The position numbers and the translations under genes were made by a program. Below are positions 9,524 to 21,429 of a stretch of 64,000 bases of DNA, piece by piece. Below the pieces are notes generated by a model. That model worked only from the letters and a program-made list of their open reading frames with translations. It was not told where the DNA came from and did not search any database. Position 1 is the stretch's first letter; the number at the start of each line of letters is the position of its first letter. Source of the stretch: Cryptomeria japonica (Eukaryota; Streptophyta; Pinopsida; Cupressales; Cupressaceae); assembly GCF_030272615.1 (NCBI RefSeq), contig NC_081409.1:472188573-472252572 (forward strand), read 5' to 3'.

Positions 9524-12500
9524 TTGACATTGTCAACTAATCTGGCATCAAAGGTGAAAGAACTAGTGCCAAGAGCTCCTTGTTTGAAAATAGGAGAGGG
9601 GTTATATGATAAGGGTAACTGGTTGAGAGACCCACAGGTTGGGTTGTCTGGGTTGGGGTTGTTTAAAGTTGGATTTGGCATGAGAAATTCCCCAGCCCCG
9701 CAGAATAGCATCTGGGAGTTAGATGTGGGAAAATTGGTAGTTCCAAGAGTATTCATGGATATGGATCGCCTAACTTAGATTGCACATAATTATGATCTAT
9801 TCACAAGGAGAATTAGGGATATAAATGGGAAATCCCTCATTGAAATAAATAATGAGGAATTCAGAAGTGCTTTTGTGCTTAATGAGTTTACTAATTTTCT
9901 ACAACCTATTAATTTCAAATCATTAGCTCAGGTATATAGTGTGCAGAGGAACCACCTTAGAAATGGGCCTCTTAAAGAATTCTTTGTGAAGATAGGTGGG
10001 TTGATAGTTGTAGGACCCAACACTGAAGAACCCTTCTCATTGAATCTATTCACCCTTAGGGCTAAGGGATTGTATTGGTCACTTTGCCAGATTTTAGGAG
10101 AGGATTCTGAGGCAAATATGCCCAATCATTACATGCTAATGATTGCTTAGATTTTGAATCCTTCTCTTGCAGTAACCTTTGATTATGCTTCCTTTATTAC
10201 TGGTGCTATCCATGAAGGGTTGATAGGAATAAAGAATGGGAAGGTTGATAGGCCTTTTGGATGGTATTCCCTCCTCATGCATCTATTTTTATTCAAAGGT
10301 GGTGATTATTTTGCAAGTGGAATGAATCTTATAAAAGAGAAAGATGGAGAAAAGATGCCAGTGCAATTATGGAGTACAGTGCTGTCATGGGACATAGATG
10401 ATGCTAGTTTCTTAAAGTTTGATAAATTTTTTGCATCAAAGATTAGGACTCTCCTCTGTTCAGAAAATCCAAGAGTCCCCAAGGTTCTTTTGGAATTTAT
10501 TAGACCAAAAGAATTTGTAGAAAGTATTAAAATTGTTCATAATTGGGGTGATATTTACTTATACCTTGTCTCCATAGTTTTCAGAGTATTTGGTTTCAGA
10601 GGCACTCCATTTTTATTACCCTATCAGGTCCCTCTCAAAGTGGGAACTGCAGAAGTCCTTAGACAAATTGGTGGTGTGCAAGAGGCAGAGCTAACAGGTA
10701 GGGGTAAAGGGACTATTTTTCCTACGGTTACTATAACAAACCAATTTGTAATAAGCAAGGGAGGTTGGAACTATTTTGAGGATTTTCTTAAACCTTATCA
10801 TTTGTCAATTGTAGTATCCAGGTGTGCTGATCCTGAAGATTTCTTCAATGGCATGTTTAGAAAGAGAGCAATATGTAGAGGTAGACCCCATCAATTCCAG
10901 TTTCCTGAAGACCTCATTAGAAATGAGTTTGATCTAGATGAGCAGGAGCTGAGGAAGGAAAAGTGGGTGGCTTATAAAAAGGCCTTAGACTTTGTAAATT
11001 AGTTTGATGCCAGCTATGACCCATTATCTAGCTTTCACCCTTTTGAGGAGAAAATTAAATTCCCAATTATTTGTTTTGAGGATGTAATGCAGACTTTGAA
11101 AGAAAAGAGGGAGGTTGTAATTAAAAACAACCCTGAAAAGGCAAGAATGGTTCTAAGTAGGTCTGCATCCACTAGAACAATCCCTCCTGGTGACTATACA
11201 TTGCATAAGAAGTCCAATTATAGTGTGCTGATGCCTACAACAGGGGAGCCCTCTACCTCTAAAGGAAAGAGGAAGATACAAGATGTCATTGACATCCAAG
11301 ATAGCTGAAAGAAGTAGAGAGTGGGAAAAGAAATACAATCTGATGAATCGTTGTACTCTCCATCTCAATGCCCTATTCATATAGGAGATGAACAGACAAC
11401 AGCTGAACAACTAATGCAGTTAGGCAGTCTGGGAGAAATAGCTTACACATATGATGAAGTAGAAGAGGGAATGCCAGAAGAGCCCCTTGCTACTGAGATG
11501 AACATCACTACCAATGAGTTCAAGGGGCAGGAGTGGGATCTTGAGATCAAACAGGCCACTGAGGACTTCTTGGCTGACAACAACTTTGTTACATTAGGAG
11601 CATTCATGCAATTTGTGTGGAAGCAGAACATTGACAAATACAATGCAAGGTGTGAAAAGAGAAAAGGTGAGCAGCCTCATAAAGATCCAGCTATGGTTGA
11701 GGAGGAAATAAAGCAAGAAATAATAGATGAGTTTAAGACCATCACTCTTGAGCAAGGAAGAGATATGGTGGCACAAGCTGGAGTACTCATTCTCCCTAAG
11801 TGGGACATAGCAGATGCCTTGGTATTGGAGGCAGTGAGAAAAGAAACCAAACCCATGGAGGGAGTTTCTTTTAGCAAAGATAATGTTGCACTAGTCATGT
11901 GGTCTCTCAAAAGAGATGAAAATAGGAGAAATAAGGACACCCCAAGGTCAAGTTACCTTGGTGGAATGATAGTGAAAAGAGTGCAGAACACAGGGATGGT
12001 GGAAGCCACTAGCATTGTGCTAGAGATTGCAAAGTTTAGTGTTGCAGTAGCAGAAAGGGAAGCTAAGGAAAAGGCAGAGCTCCAAGTTAAGTTGGAGACA
12101 ATTTTGAAAGCTTACAATAGTGCTAAGGAAGAGGTAAGGGGTAAAGATAACATCATTGCTAAGCTACAAAGCCGGTTGACATGATAGTACCATCAAGGTG
12201 AGTCTTCAACACTGATGATCTCCTCTTCTCCTACAAGACCTCCACCTATCAGCCCCATTATTGAGTTCCCACCATCTCCAGCACCTTGTAGTTCTCAAAT
12301 GGTTGAGATCATTCCCCAAGAATTGGAGAATTTAAAACAGGCTCAGGCCTTGTATGCCAAGAAGTATGAAGAAAGAGTAAGGGCTACCATTTCAAGTTTT
12401 GCAGACACCATGGGGGCCTCACTATTGTATAACAACATAAGCAAGATTTTAGATATGTGGAATGAGCTTAATGGAGATAAGGCCATTTTGATGCCTATTT

Positions 12501-13069
12501 TTGACAAGTGGAAGCCTAGAGAGCAAGATTTGGAGCTTATTTGTGTATCTTATGATGAAGTAGGGGCTGATCCTATCATCAAATCTACCTATGACACCAC
12601 AAAGGATCTAATAAAATTAGCAGAAGGGATAGACAATGCTGATAGAAAAATCAACTTGTACAAAAAGGAGTACACTGATAAGGTTTTTGAATTGATTCAA
12701 GGAGTTTTTGTTAGCCCAAATCAATTGAAGGACAAACAAGTGTGGCTTAAGGAATTAGAGGCCAAATTGTCAGCTAGAATAAAAGGAATTGTTGACTTAG
12801 ATGATGCTTCCATTTTTGTTGTAACAATTCAGGAGATAGAGAGAATGAAATCTCATTATGGTTTTCTCAATCCAGAGGTCAACAAGATGAGAAATTCCTG
12901 GAAAAGGTTAGCCAAGGCAAAAGACAAAATTATTAAATTCATGTGGCCAATTGATGATGTATACAATGAGTGGACAAGAAAATATGCCATTCAGGATGCA
13001 GAACCATCAGAAGAGGTTGCAATAGGACAACAAGTAGAAGAAGCCGCGGAGGTTGAAAAAGATTTGTAA
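9524..13069 (+). pseudogene. Unrecognised ~1180-codon protein, one frame with seven stops
   Basis: A single reading frame runs through the interval with no frameshift, broken only by stops at 9776, 10148, 11000, 11306, 11315, 12182 and 12185. I do not recognise the protein. The N-terminal third (to about 11000) looks globular, with aromatic segments such as FGWYSLLMHLFLFKGGD and GGWNYFEDFLKPYHLS. The middle has a lysine-rich linker and acidic stretches. The last third (from 12300) is helical and coiled-coil-like, ending EEAAEVEKDL. The layout (globular, basic linker, coiled coil) resembles ORF2 of elements B, 2 and 3, but I see no clear residue identity. The true start is unclear because no good ATG leads the frame. 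Confidence 0.55.
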
Positions 13070-13339
13070 CCATTTTTGTAAAAGATCTTTGTAACTTCTT
13101 GAGAAGAAATGATTGTAACAAATTTTCCTAGGAAAGTCCGAAGCTATGTGCAACCATATTGTTAAAAATGGATACTAGGACTAGTAGAAAGATGATCGCA
13201 AAGAATTGTAAGAAAACGCTGTAGAAATTTATCTGAGCTTTTCCAAGTTTTAATGGAGAATATTCAAAAGTTTTTGTAATACTTTCTTGAAGATAATATC
13301 AATATATAGACCATCGATTTTGAAGACAACATAAAGATC
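13070..13339 (+). other. Non-coding tail of element 1
   Basis: An A/T-rich stretch with several TTTTTGTAA-type runs and no open frame. It ends AAAGATC, whose last five bases (13335-13339) are the left target-site copy of element B. Confidence 0.5.
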
Positions 13340-14440
13340 TGATGAATACTAAGAGGGGGGGGGGGGGGTGAATTAGTATGCCAGATAATACTGAACTAAA
13401 ACACTTTGATAGTTTAGCAGTAAACTAGTATAACAGTTTAACTAACAAATCGGTTAATACAAATGCAAACCAAATAGCAAGTAAGGCATTCATCCATAGA
13501 AGCACAATCACCATAACACAAGAGATTTTGACGTGGAAACCCAAATGGGAAAAACCATGGTGAGATGAAACTCACAAGTAACTATTTGTAGAATAGTAAC
13601 CAGACCGGTTAAGGTCATACAATGGTCTTTACCAAAATAGATCCTGTTAGGAATCTCAATCTCTGTTAGGAGATAAGTCCGATAAAAGACTACCTTGTGA
13701 GAGGATTTTAGATCCACAGATGTGAATCACCTTGTTAGAGGATTTACAAAGTCTTTTTTGGGCCTACCCGGTTAAGGGTTTTCGATTTGTCAAAGATGTG
13801 AGTAATCAACAAGTGAATGATCTAGCAAACAACATAGTCTGCTTGGTTAGATCCATGATAGCTCATTGCTAATGCATTTCAACATTACTTCAGTCTTCAA
13901 TAAATCCACACTCTGTTACAACACACAAAATTGATCTTCTCTATTAAGATCGCACATACAAAAAATCATCAACCACCTAAAACCCTAGACATAATGTCAA
14001 TAAAAAAGGAATCTAATTTCATGTCAGTCCAATAGGATTACATTGAAAGTTCCTAGGTTCATTGCATCTAGACACATTTGATAACACAACACAAATCACC
14101 ATCAAAGTGTCAGTGGATGGTAACTCATCACAAAAATACTGGTTGGTAACTCTCACAGAGTATTACCGGTTCATACAACTTTACCGATTACCGGTTGTCC
14201 AAAAATGAAGACTGGGAAAATGATAACTACCGCTTCAGTTTCTTCACTCCGCTTGAGATCCTTGAACTGCTTGAGATTGGTAAACACTTTCTGCAAAACA
14301 CCGATAGCCTATAGACTATAATGCAATACCGGTTTGGAACAAATACTGGTTGAGAATAACTCATACATACAAAAAGTGATCTCAAAGCAAGTGTGTGTCC
14401 ATCAATGACAATCACAACATAAACATAAAAAATGCCAACA
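13340..14440 (-). repeat. 3' LTR of element B
   Basis: On the reverse strand it runs from TGTTGGCATTTTTTATG to GTATTCATCA. A run of 14 C sits just inside its 3' end (G-run at 13355-13368 on the forward strand). The TTTTTCCC / GGGTTTCC core lies at 13510-13565. Against the 5' copy it lacks a short partial duplication around the AAACCCTA region. Confidence 0.9.
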
Positions 14441-14665
14441 ATCTCCCCCTTTGGCATTGATGGCAACACTTAGGAAAATTTTGACATCTAAGTGTTTTAC
14501 AACAAAAAATATGCCATAATCAAAACTACTCCCCCCTAAGCATATACACTATCCCTTTTGCAGAAAATACAATGTATACTACTCCCTTACAGAGATAAAC
14601 ATGAAGGTATACATAGCATGCATCAAAATTTTGAATACAAAATCAGAATATTACTCCCCCATTGC
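14441..14665 (-). promoter_or_regulatory. Polypurine tract array of element B
   Basis: Purine runs on the reverse strand lie at about 14660, 14535 and 14455-14441. The last, GCCAAAGGGGGAGAT, abuts the 3' LTR. Spacing follows element A. The family meaning is the multiple polypurine tract of Sireviruses. Confidence 0.65.
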
Positions 14666-14726
14666 CAACAATGACAAAGTGCAGCTGAATAACCCCTGTG
14701 TCCATTAGCATTAAAATAATAAGACT

Positions 14727-16305
14727 TTATGACAATAAAGAGTGAAACTTGTCAAAAACCGATTTAAAGTCTTGCATAAATGTCTTCATGGATACAGACC
14801 ATGACTCAAGCAATGAGGTAGCAACCTCACTCTCCGTTTGCATCTGGGATACCTGTTCCTCCATGGCATCCAAAGTACTCATCTCTTGAGTAACCGTGAA
14901 GGCATCTAGATTGAGATAGCATTTCTAAAGTATTTGCAGTCTTGGGAGTAGAACTAGTTATAGTTCCTGCAAATCCTTGGTTTGGTTGTTGATCTCCAAA
15001 TCAATTCTTGTAGCCTTAAGTTGAAACCGGTGAATGGTTTACCCATAAGCGGTAAAGGAATCATATGGCATCTTGAAGGTGCTTATGAACATCTACAAAT
15101 TAGTTTTCAATTTGTCTTTCTGAGCAAGCACATCACCATAGGATAGATGGGGTTGACATATTTTGCTGAGTAGTAGATTCCCCTCATCCAGAACATCTTT
15201 AATGTCCTTCTGTGCCTTCTGCAGATCGGACCGGAGCTCATTTAACTTTTTCATCAAGGCAGTGTTCAAAGCCTTTTGATGCTTCTTTTTGGCATTAGCT
15301 TTGGCAACATCTTCCAGGCATTGCACTTGGTCCTCTACAACTATGCATAAGAGCTTCAATTGAGCTAAAGAGGAATTGGTACTTGGGAGATTGGTACCAG
15401 GAATCAAACTGGTGAGGGTATTCACTGCAGTTTGAATCACATCTTCCTCCTTTTTCCTCCTTAGTGCATCCAATCACTCTTGAGCAAGCTTAATGCTTTG
15501 CAGTAGCTCCATTTCATTTGTAGACTGGAGGTCAATGGGACTGGTGATGTCAGTCGGTTTGGCTTTATCATCGATTGCCTTTGGGGTCTCTGTATCAACA
15601 CTCTTTGCCACTTCCTCCTTTTCTTTTGCTATCTGTGTATCTTCTTCTGCCTTCTTCTGCTCTGCAACTTCTTTCTTTCTTTTCTCTTCTTCCTTCTTCC
15701 TTTCTTCTTCTTTCCACTTCTCTTCTTCTTTCCTTTCCTCTTCCTTCTTCTTATTCTTTGGTTCCTATTTCTGCTCTTCTTCCTTCTTCTTATCCTCTTC
15801 TTGTTTTCGTTCTTCTTCCTTCTTTTTCTTCGCTTCCTGTTTCTTCTTATCTTCCTTCTTTTTCTCCTCTTCCTGTTTCTGCTCTTCTTCCTTCTTCTCC
15901 GCTTCCTATTTCTTCTCTTCTTCCTTTCTCTTCTCCTCTTCCTTTCTCTTCTCATCCTATTTCTCTTGTCCTACCATTTCTGATGGTGTATCAGGGGTAA
16001 CATCTTCACCGATCAGGGCATCAACATCAATGGGTTCCATTTGCTCAGTGACCTATTCTCCCTCACTGTTATACACCTCATCCAGTTTTGCAACTTCTAG
16101 TTCTTGTTTAGCCTTTTTGTTGGATTTAGATACTTGATGCAATTTCAGAGCAACTTGAACATGAGAGTGGGTATCTTTTGCCACCTCAAGGACTTTCCCT
16201 TCTAGCAACAAGAGTCTCCTTCTTCGCATAAAGAAGAGGCCTTTATATTTTTCCATAAGTTCATAGAGTTCAGAATTGGACACATCAGGAAAATATTGAG
16301 CAAAT
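14727..16305 (-). pseudogene. ORF2 C-terminal half of element B: charged helix and coiled coil
   Basis: One reverse-strand frame runs from 16305 to about 15093 and then to a stop at 14727-14729 after frame changes. From about 15960 to 15640 it encodes a highly charged segment of EEEKRKEEEKK-type repeats (about 105 residues). A helical region follows with LNELRSDLQKAQKDIKDV. The last part matches element A (FKMPYDSF, then SQMQTESEVATSLLESW). The charged segment would form a single alpha helix or coiled coil. In-frame TAG stops are scattered through it. Upstream, a one-base shift near 16316 separates it from the N-terminal half, which was probably the same polypeptide. Confidence 0.7.
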
Positions 16306-16315
16306 ATTTCCTCTC

Positions 16316-17950
16316 TTATGTCCTGTTCCTAATGCGCCATTTGTTGTCCAAAGAATTATATAAGGAATCTGGTGTCATAGATTTAATTTCTGATGGCGAC
16401 TGGTCATTAATACATAAATATTGAATGAGTACCTGTTCTACTTCCTCCTTCTCATTATCATTGAATTCATCAAAATAATCTATTAAGTCACTCAACACTT
16501 TCCTCTTAATATTCTTAATGGTTCTTTGACAATGTGTCAAAGGTTTGTAAGAGGAGATATCAATATTTATCGGTGCTGATGATGCTGGTTCATTGCTGGT
16601 TGCCTTTGTGTTCTTCCTTCTTTGCCTAGTCTTCTTAGGCGGTTCTTTAGATATAGTGTCTTTTGAGTCTGATGTGTTGCTTTTTGTTTTCCGCTTTCTC
16701 TCAAAGACTTTTGCAGGAGCAACTTCCGGTTTCTTCTTTTTCGGTGATCGCTTGGTCACTTTAGGACTCGTTGGAGTAACTGGTGCTGATACAGATGGTA
16801 CTGCCTTCCCTTTCTTCACTGAGGGCTCCTCAACCAGTGTAATCCTCTCCAGATAGGTGCCGGTTCTCTTCTCCTTGGGATCAAGTGGTGAGGCAAGTAA
16901 GGCAGAAGCATACCCATCCAACATATTGTACATTACCTCATAACCCATAGGCTCCACTTCTTCCTTTCTAGGCTCAACAACCTCCATTATGCACTCATCT
17001 ACTTTGATGATAAAGCAGATGCCCTCTTCATACTTCTTGACAATATCACTGGATATTCTTACCCTTTTGCTCATCTTGCATCTGAACTCATCAAAATATT
17101 TTTTTAGGACATCAGGGTAACCGGTTCCAACTGCTTGTGGACTTTCCTTGATTTGCTTTGTAATCGGTTGGTCAGCAGACCATTGAATATCACCGACTCT
17201 TGGAAATTAGCCTTGGAAGTAGAAGAACAATCCGACCAATAGTTGTCCAAATTTAAATCTCAAGGCATTGCCCTGCTTTATTGACTTTAGGTTCACCAGG
17301 AGTTGCCTTTGCATACAGGTGGATAAATCAATCAAGGCATCTTCAATAATCATCCTGTACCTAGCATTTACCGCTGCACCAGAGATAAAGTTGATCCTGC
17401 TAGCATAGAATGTCCGGTAACCTATCACCATGCTTGCATACTTAACCAGATCATCCTTGATGGTATTGATGGTAATTCCCCTTTGGTCACTCATAGAACT
17501 GGTGAGCTTAGTCATTTTAGTCTTGTTGATCTTCATTAGGGCTGACACTTCCCTAATGTTACAAAAAATGGTGACAACATGAAGCGCTTCTGGTGTGATG
17601 TCATGGGTCTGCTCTAAATACATTTTGCCACCTTGCACTCTGCTTAAAATGATGCGAATGTGATCATCTGACAATTATTCAAGGAAGTAGACCGCATTGT
17701 GAAGCTTCATCTTTTCCAAGATGCTAAATTCTGGTTTGATCTTCTTGTCCTTTCCGCAGAACAAACTCAACTGAGAATGGATCACTAGAGATCCTAGGTC
17801 TTCAATTTTATAGTCAATGTAATCCAAAATATCTTCCTCTACTATAACACCAGTGGGAATTTGGGATAGGGCAATATATTTTGCCTTCCGTTGTATGAAA
17901 TCAACTAAATCAACGGGTGCACTAGAGCTAGAGTGAGATGCTGAAGCCAT
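16316..17950 (-). pseudogene. ORF2 N-terminal half of element B, unknown protein family
   Basis: Starting at MASASHSSSS (17950), one frame runs to 16316 with stops near 17672 and 17207. Conserved blocks shared with elements 2 and 3 are SQIPTGVIVEED near residue 30, LRFKFGQLLVGLF near residue 235, KKYEEGICFIIKVDE and MEVVEPR near residue 310, followed by MGYEV. A basic, proline/serine/threonine linker (SPKVTKRSPKKKKPE) follows. I do not recognise a described domain. Lysine-rich clusters could act as nuclear localisation signals, but that is a guess. Confidence 0.7.
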
Positions 17951-18479
17951 GATAAACAAAGAAACTCAAGAAATACCTTTGAATGTCAAGATTTAGGGCT
18001 TACAATTTCCACTTTGACACTCTCTACTTCAGTTGCTGGATTACCGCTTTGGGTTCTACACTTGACCGATTGATAATATCTCCAGATTCTTCTTCAGGGT
18101 TTTGAAATCTCTCCGAATTGCAAGACAAATCGCCTTTTGTCGTTCTGTGCTTGAAAACTTCTTCGCTTGAAAATTGATAAGTGAAAATGAATTGAAAATC
18201 CTTTTTATATGAATTCTTCACCTACCATAATAAATGCTCCACTATTAGGGCATAAACCCTAATTTTCCTTTTACCATTTTTGGTCTTCTGCCAATTGACA
18301 GGTATCATATACCGGTTAAGGTCTTTTACCGGTGTAAACCGGGGGTTTGAAACATTTCACCAATTTGTTCCCCCTAAGATTTTTTGTTGCTTAGTTTGCC
18401 GGTTCAACGACTTCCACATTAGGTGCAAAAACCGATTCTTCTTGAGACACTTCTTCTGGCTTCTTCTTCCAGGTTTTCT
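17951..18479 (-). other. ORF1-ORF2 spacer of element B with TATA-like box
   Basis: Non-coding on both strands apart from short debris. On the reverse strand ATATAAAAAGG (18210-18200) is followed by TTCAATTCATTTTCACTTATC, about 250 bases before the ORF2 start. Related TATA-like boxes and leaders precede ORF2 in elements 2 and 3, so this may be a separate promoter. Confidence 0.5.
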
Positions 18480-19683
18480 TCATATCTGGTTGAACAGTTT
18501 CAACATCAATTTTCCTTCCAGAGTGACCGGTATTTCATCCGATATATTCTTTCTCATTCTGCAGAATCTTGCTATATGACCCAATTTGTTGTAATGATAG
18601 AAAATCATTCCAAGTGCTCTCCAAGGTCCATTATTCATGTTTCCATTCTTGCTTCTGCATGTTGCAGTTGTGTGGCCACTACCATGAATGATCAAATAGG
18701 TTGCTCTCCATCCAGTTGCTGCTTGATAGCCATTGCTTCCTGATTGATGATTATAGGTATTAAACCGGTTTGGATTCCAATTCCCAGAGGGTTCAAGAAA
18801 GACTCCTTGACTCCTTTGAGGTTACCTTTCGGTGGTGTGCATGATAGACCTGCATTCAAATGCTCTATGCCTAGACTTGTTGCATGCATAATAATTTCCA
18901 TTTAATCTATTGGATCTAGGCTTATTGTTTAGAAAGTAAGGAAAGTTATTGTAAGCCTTGTTTCTACATACATTAGCAGTATGTCCTTCCTTGAGACAAT
19001 TAAAGCAAACATTTTTTATGTTTTTTCTTACCTTTATCCTTTGGTGTCAGTTGCTTCTTTGATGCTACATCTTTTTCTCCAGAGGTCTCACTTTCCTCAT
19101 AACCAGAAAAACCAAGTCCAGTGGTATTCTTCACCGGTTTAGCTGATTCAAGCTTCTGCTCTAGCTTGATAGTGCTCTTATTGAATTTGGAAAGTATTTC
19201 CTTTGACTCAGTAAGTTCTTTGGCAATATCAACATTGGATTCCTTCGAGGTTACATTCTCAAAAATAGCCATGTTTATTTCACCTTGAATTTCCTCTTTT
19301 TCCACTTTGCTCTCTTGGAGATGAGTGGTAAGTGAATTGATTTCTTGCTTCATCTTGGAGATCTCATGATCTTTGTCTTTTACCAGATCTTCATCTTTTC
19401 TCTGGTTCTCAAGCTCTTGACACATCTTGATAGTCAGTCCTTCAAGTTCCCTTCTTAGGTTAGCATTAGACTCATTCAACTTTTCAACTTCTTCAACTAG
19501 GGCATCCATGTCCACTTCATCAGAAGAATTGTTTTCAGTTAGCTCCATCAGTTTCTTATCATGCTCTCTCCTTTTTGCGAGAGAGGCCTTATACTTGACT
19601 TTAAGTTCATCATAGGCTTTCTCAGACTGAGTGAGCCGATGAGTAAGTTCCCTCACAGTGTATTCGCCCATATCTCTTTCCAA
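18480..19683 (-). pseudogene. ORF1 of element B: coiled coil plus zinc knuckles (gag-like)
   Basis: From ATG at 19683 the frame gives about 220 residues rich in heptad repeats (RELTHRLTQSEKAYDELK, EEVEKLNESNANLRRELE). The CCHC knuckle CFNCLKEGHTANVC follows at about 19010-18969. Two more knuckles downstream have lost key residues (YACNKSRHRAFEC near 18880, FYHYNKLGHIARFC near 18600). The frame breaks at 19000, 18692 and 18480. In a retroelement a CCHC protein of this kind would bind element RNA in the particle. I cannot recognise a capsid fold, so 'gag-like' rests on position and knuckles. Confidence 0.75.
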
Positions 19684-19707
19684 GTGGTTAAACTTATAGA
19701 AAGGTTG

Positions 19708-19719
19708 GCTCTGATACCA
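19708..19719 (-). promoter_or_regulatory. Primer binding site of element B (initiator Met type)
   Basis: Reverse strand TGGTATCAGAGC, two bases inside the 5' LTR, is complementary to the 3' end of plant initiator tRNA-Met. It is the same site as in elements 2, 3 and C1. Confidence 0.9.
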
Positions 19720-19721
19720 AT

Positions 19722-20857
19722 TAATGAATACTAAGAGGGGGGGGGGGGTGAATTAGTATACCAGATAATACTCAACTAAAACACTTTAACAGTTTAGCAG
19801 TAAACCGGTATAACAATTTAACTAACAAACCGGTTAACACAAATGCAAACCAAATAGTAAAGCATTCACCCATAGAAGCACAATCACCATAACACAAGAG
19901 ATTTTGATGTGGAAACCCAAATGGGAAAAACCACGGTGAGATGAAACTCACAAGTAACTATCTGTAGAATAGTAACCAGACCGGTTAAGGTCATACAATG
20001 TTCTTTACCAGAACAGATCCTATTAGTAATCTAGATCTCTGTTAGGAGATAAGTTTGATTAAAGACCAACTTGTGAGAGGATTTCAGATCCATAGATCTG
20101 AATCACCTTGTTAGAGGATTTACAAAGGCTTTTCTAGGCCTACCCGGTTAAGGGTTTCTGACTTGTCAAAGATGTGAGTAATCAACAAGTGAATGATCTA
20201 GCAAATAGCACAGTCTTCTTGGTTAGATTCATGATAGCTCATTGCTAATGCATTTCAGCATTACTTCAGTCTTTAGTAATTCCACACTCTGTTATAGCAC
20301 ATAGACTTGATCCTCTCTATGAAGATCACACATACAAAAACTCATCAACCACCAAAAACCCTAATAGCTACACCACCTAAAACCCTAGACATGATGTCCA
20401 TAAAAAGGAATCTGATTTCATGTCGGTCCAATAGGATTACATTGCAAGTTCCTAGGATCATTGCATCTAGACACATTTGATAACACAACAAAAATCACCG
20501 TCAAAGTGTCAGTGGATGGTAACTCATCACAAAAATACCAGTTGGTAACTCTCATAGAGTATTACCGGTTCATACAACTTTACCAATTATCGGTTGTCCA
20601 AAAATGAAGACTGGGAAAATGATAATTGTCGCTTCAGTTTCTCCGCTCCACTTGAGATCCTCTAACTGCTTGAGGTCTCCATACTGCTTGAGATCAGTAA
20701 ACACTTTCTGCAAAACACCGATAGCGTATAGAGTATAATGCAATACCGGTTTGGAACAAATACCGGTTGAGCATAACTCATACATACAAAAAGTGATCTC
20801 AAAGAAAGTGTGTGTCGATCAATGACAATCACAACATAAAAATAAAAAATGCCAACA
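19722..20857 (-). repeat. 5' LTR of element B
   Basis: The reverse strand starts TGTTGGCATTTTTTATT at 20857 and ends at 19722, with one change in the terminal TCATCA. It holds a 12-base C-run (G-run at 19737-19748), several CCGGTTAA motifs and the conserved core at 19888-19943. It differs from the 3' LTR by scattered transitions and small indels. Confidence 0.9.
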
Positions 20858-21330
20858 AGATCTAAGCTATTCATAGGTTTGTCTCTCAACTTGTGGATTG
20901 TACCTTTCCCTTCACACAATTGCTTAAAAATAATATCTTTCCAATGGAATGAGGATTGTCATCAAGCATTTGAAGACCTAAAAACCTATTTGGCCAATCC
21001 TCCTATTCTTCAACCTGCTGATCCTACTAAGGCTTTCCTTCTGTACTTTGTTGCTTCCCCTCAAGCTCTTGCAATCCTATTGGAAAAATGTGATAAGGAT
21101 GATAGAGAATTCCTGATTTATTACATAAGATAGACTCTACTCAATTACGAAGTCCAATATTCTGCAATAGAAAGACAACGCCTTGCTTTAGTCTTTGCAA
21201 CCCCAAAGTTGAGGCATTATCTCTTGAATGCTGAGATCCATGTTATCAATAAATTCTATCCTCTTAAACATTTTTCCTCCAAAACTGACTTTACAGATGC
21301 TTAGCTAAGTGGGTTATGATGTTAACCAAG
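20858..21330 (+). pseudogene. End of RT and native RNase H of G2
   Basis: The frame resumes at the end of the RT connection (ISFQWNEDCHQAFEDLK) and enters the native gypsy RNase H. The DAS catalytic block is changed to FVAS (LLYFVASPQALA). The Glu block survives as AIERQRLALVFA, and the later TDH block reads NKFYP. Loss of native catalytic residues is expected where a second RNase H has taken over. An in-frame stop follows YYIR. Upstream RT sequence was lost before element B inserted. Confidence 0.75.
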
Positions 21331-21429
21331 TTTGACCTTAGGTTTGTCTCACAAAAAGCAATAAAGGGTCAAGCATTGACTGACCACTTAGTTGATGCTC
21401 CTTCACCCTTCTCCCTACCTAATCTAGAG

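Larger units (their letters stand above)
7665..13339 (+). mobile_element. Element 1: unrecognised LTR-type element lacking a 3' LTR
   Basis: RT sequence of G2 stops near 7665 and unrelated sequence runs to 13339, where element B sits. It has a long non-coding 5' part with a TATA box, a possible 8-base initiator-Met primer match at 9421, and one 3.5-kb reading frame. No downstream copy of 7665-9418 is present. The 3' LTR was therefore lost, probably in the deletion that also removed the RT core of G2. It could also be a captured gene rather than an LTR element. The left boundary is uncertain by about 10 bp. Confidence 0.45.
13340..20857 (-). mobile_element. Complete non-autonomous LTR element B (reverse strand)
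   Basis: Two LTRs of 1136 and 1101 bp flank a 5.3-kb interior, and perfect AGATC target-site duplications lie at 13335-13339 and 20858-20862. Read on the reverse strand the order is 5' LTR, Met-type primer site, ORF1 (coiled coil plus zinc knuckles), spacer with TATA box, ORF2 (unknown, with an E/K-rich segment), polypurine array, 3' LTR. There is no protease, integrase or reverse transcriptase. The structure matches non-autonomous gag-bearing LTR elements, here with Sirevirus-like terminal signals. Confidence 0.9.

Noticed and set aside
15493-16137. 214-codon Ser/Phe-rich forward frame
   Set aside because: It is the complement of the E/K-rich coding tract of element B ORF2; the pyrimidine-rich strand simply lacks stops.
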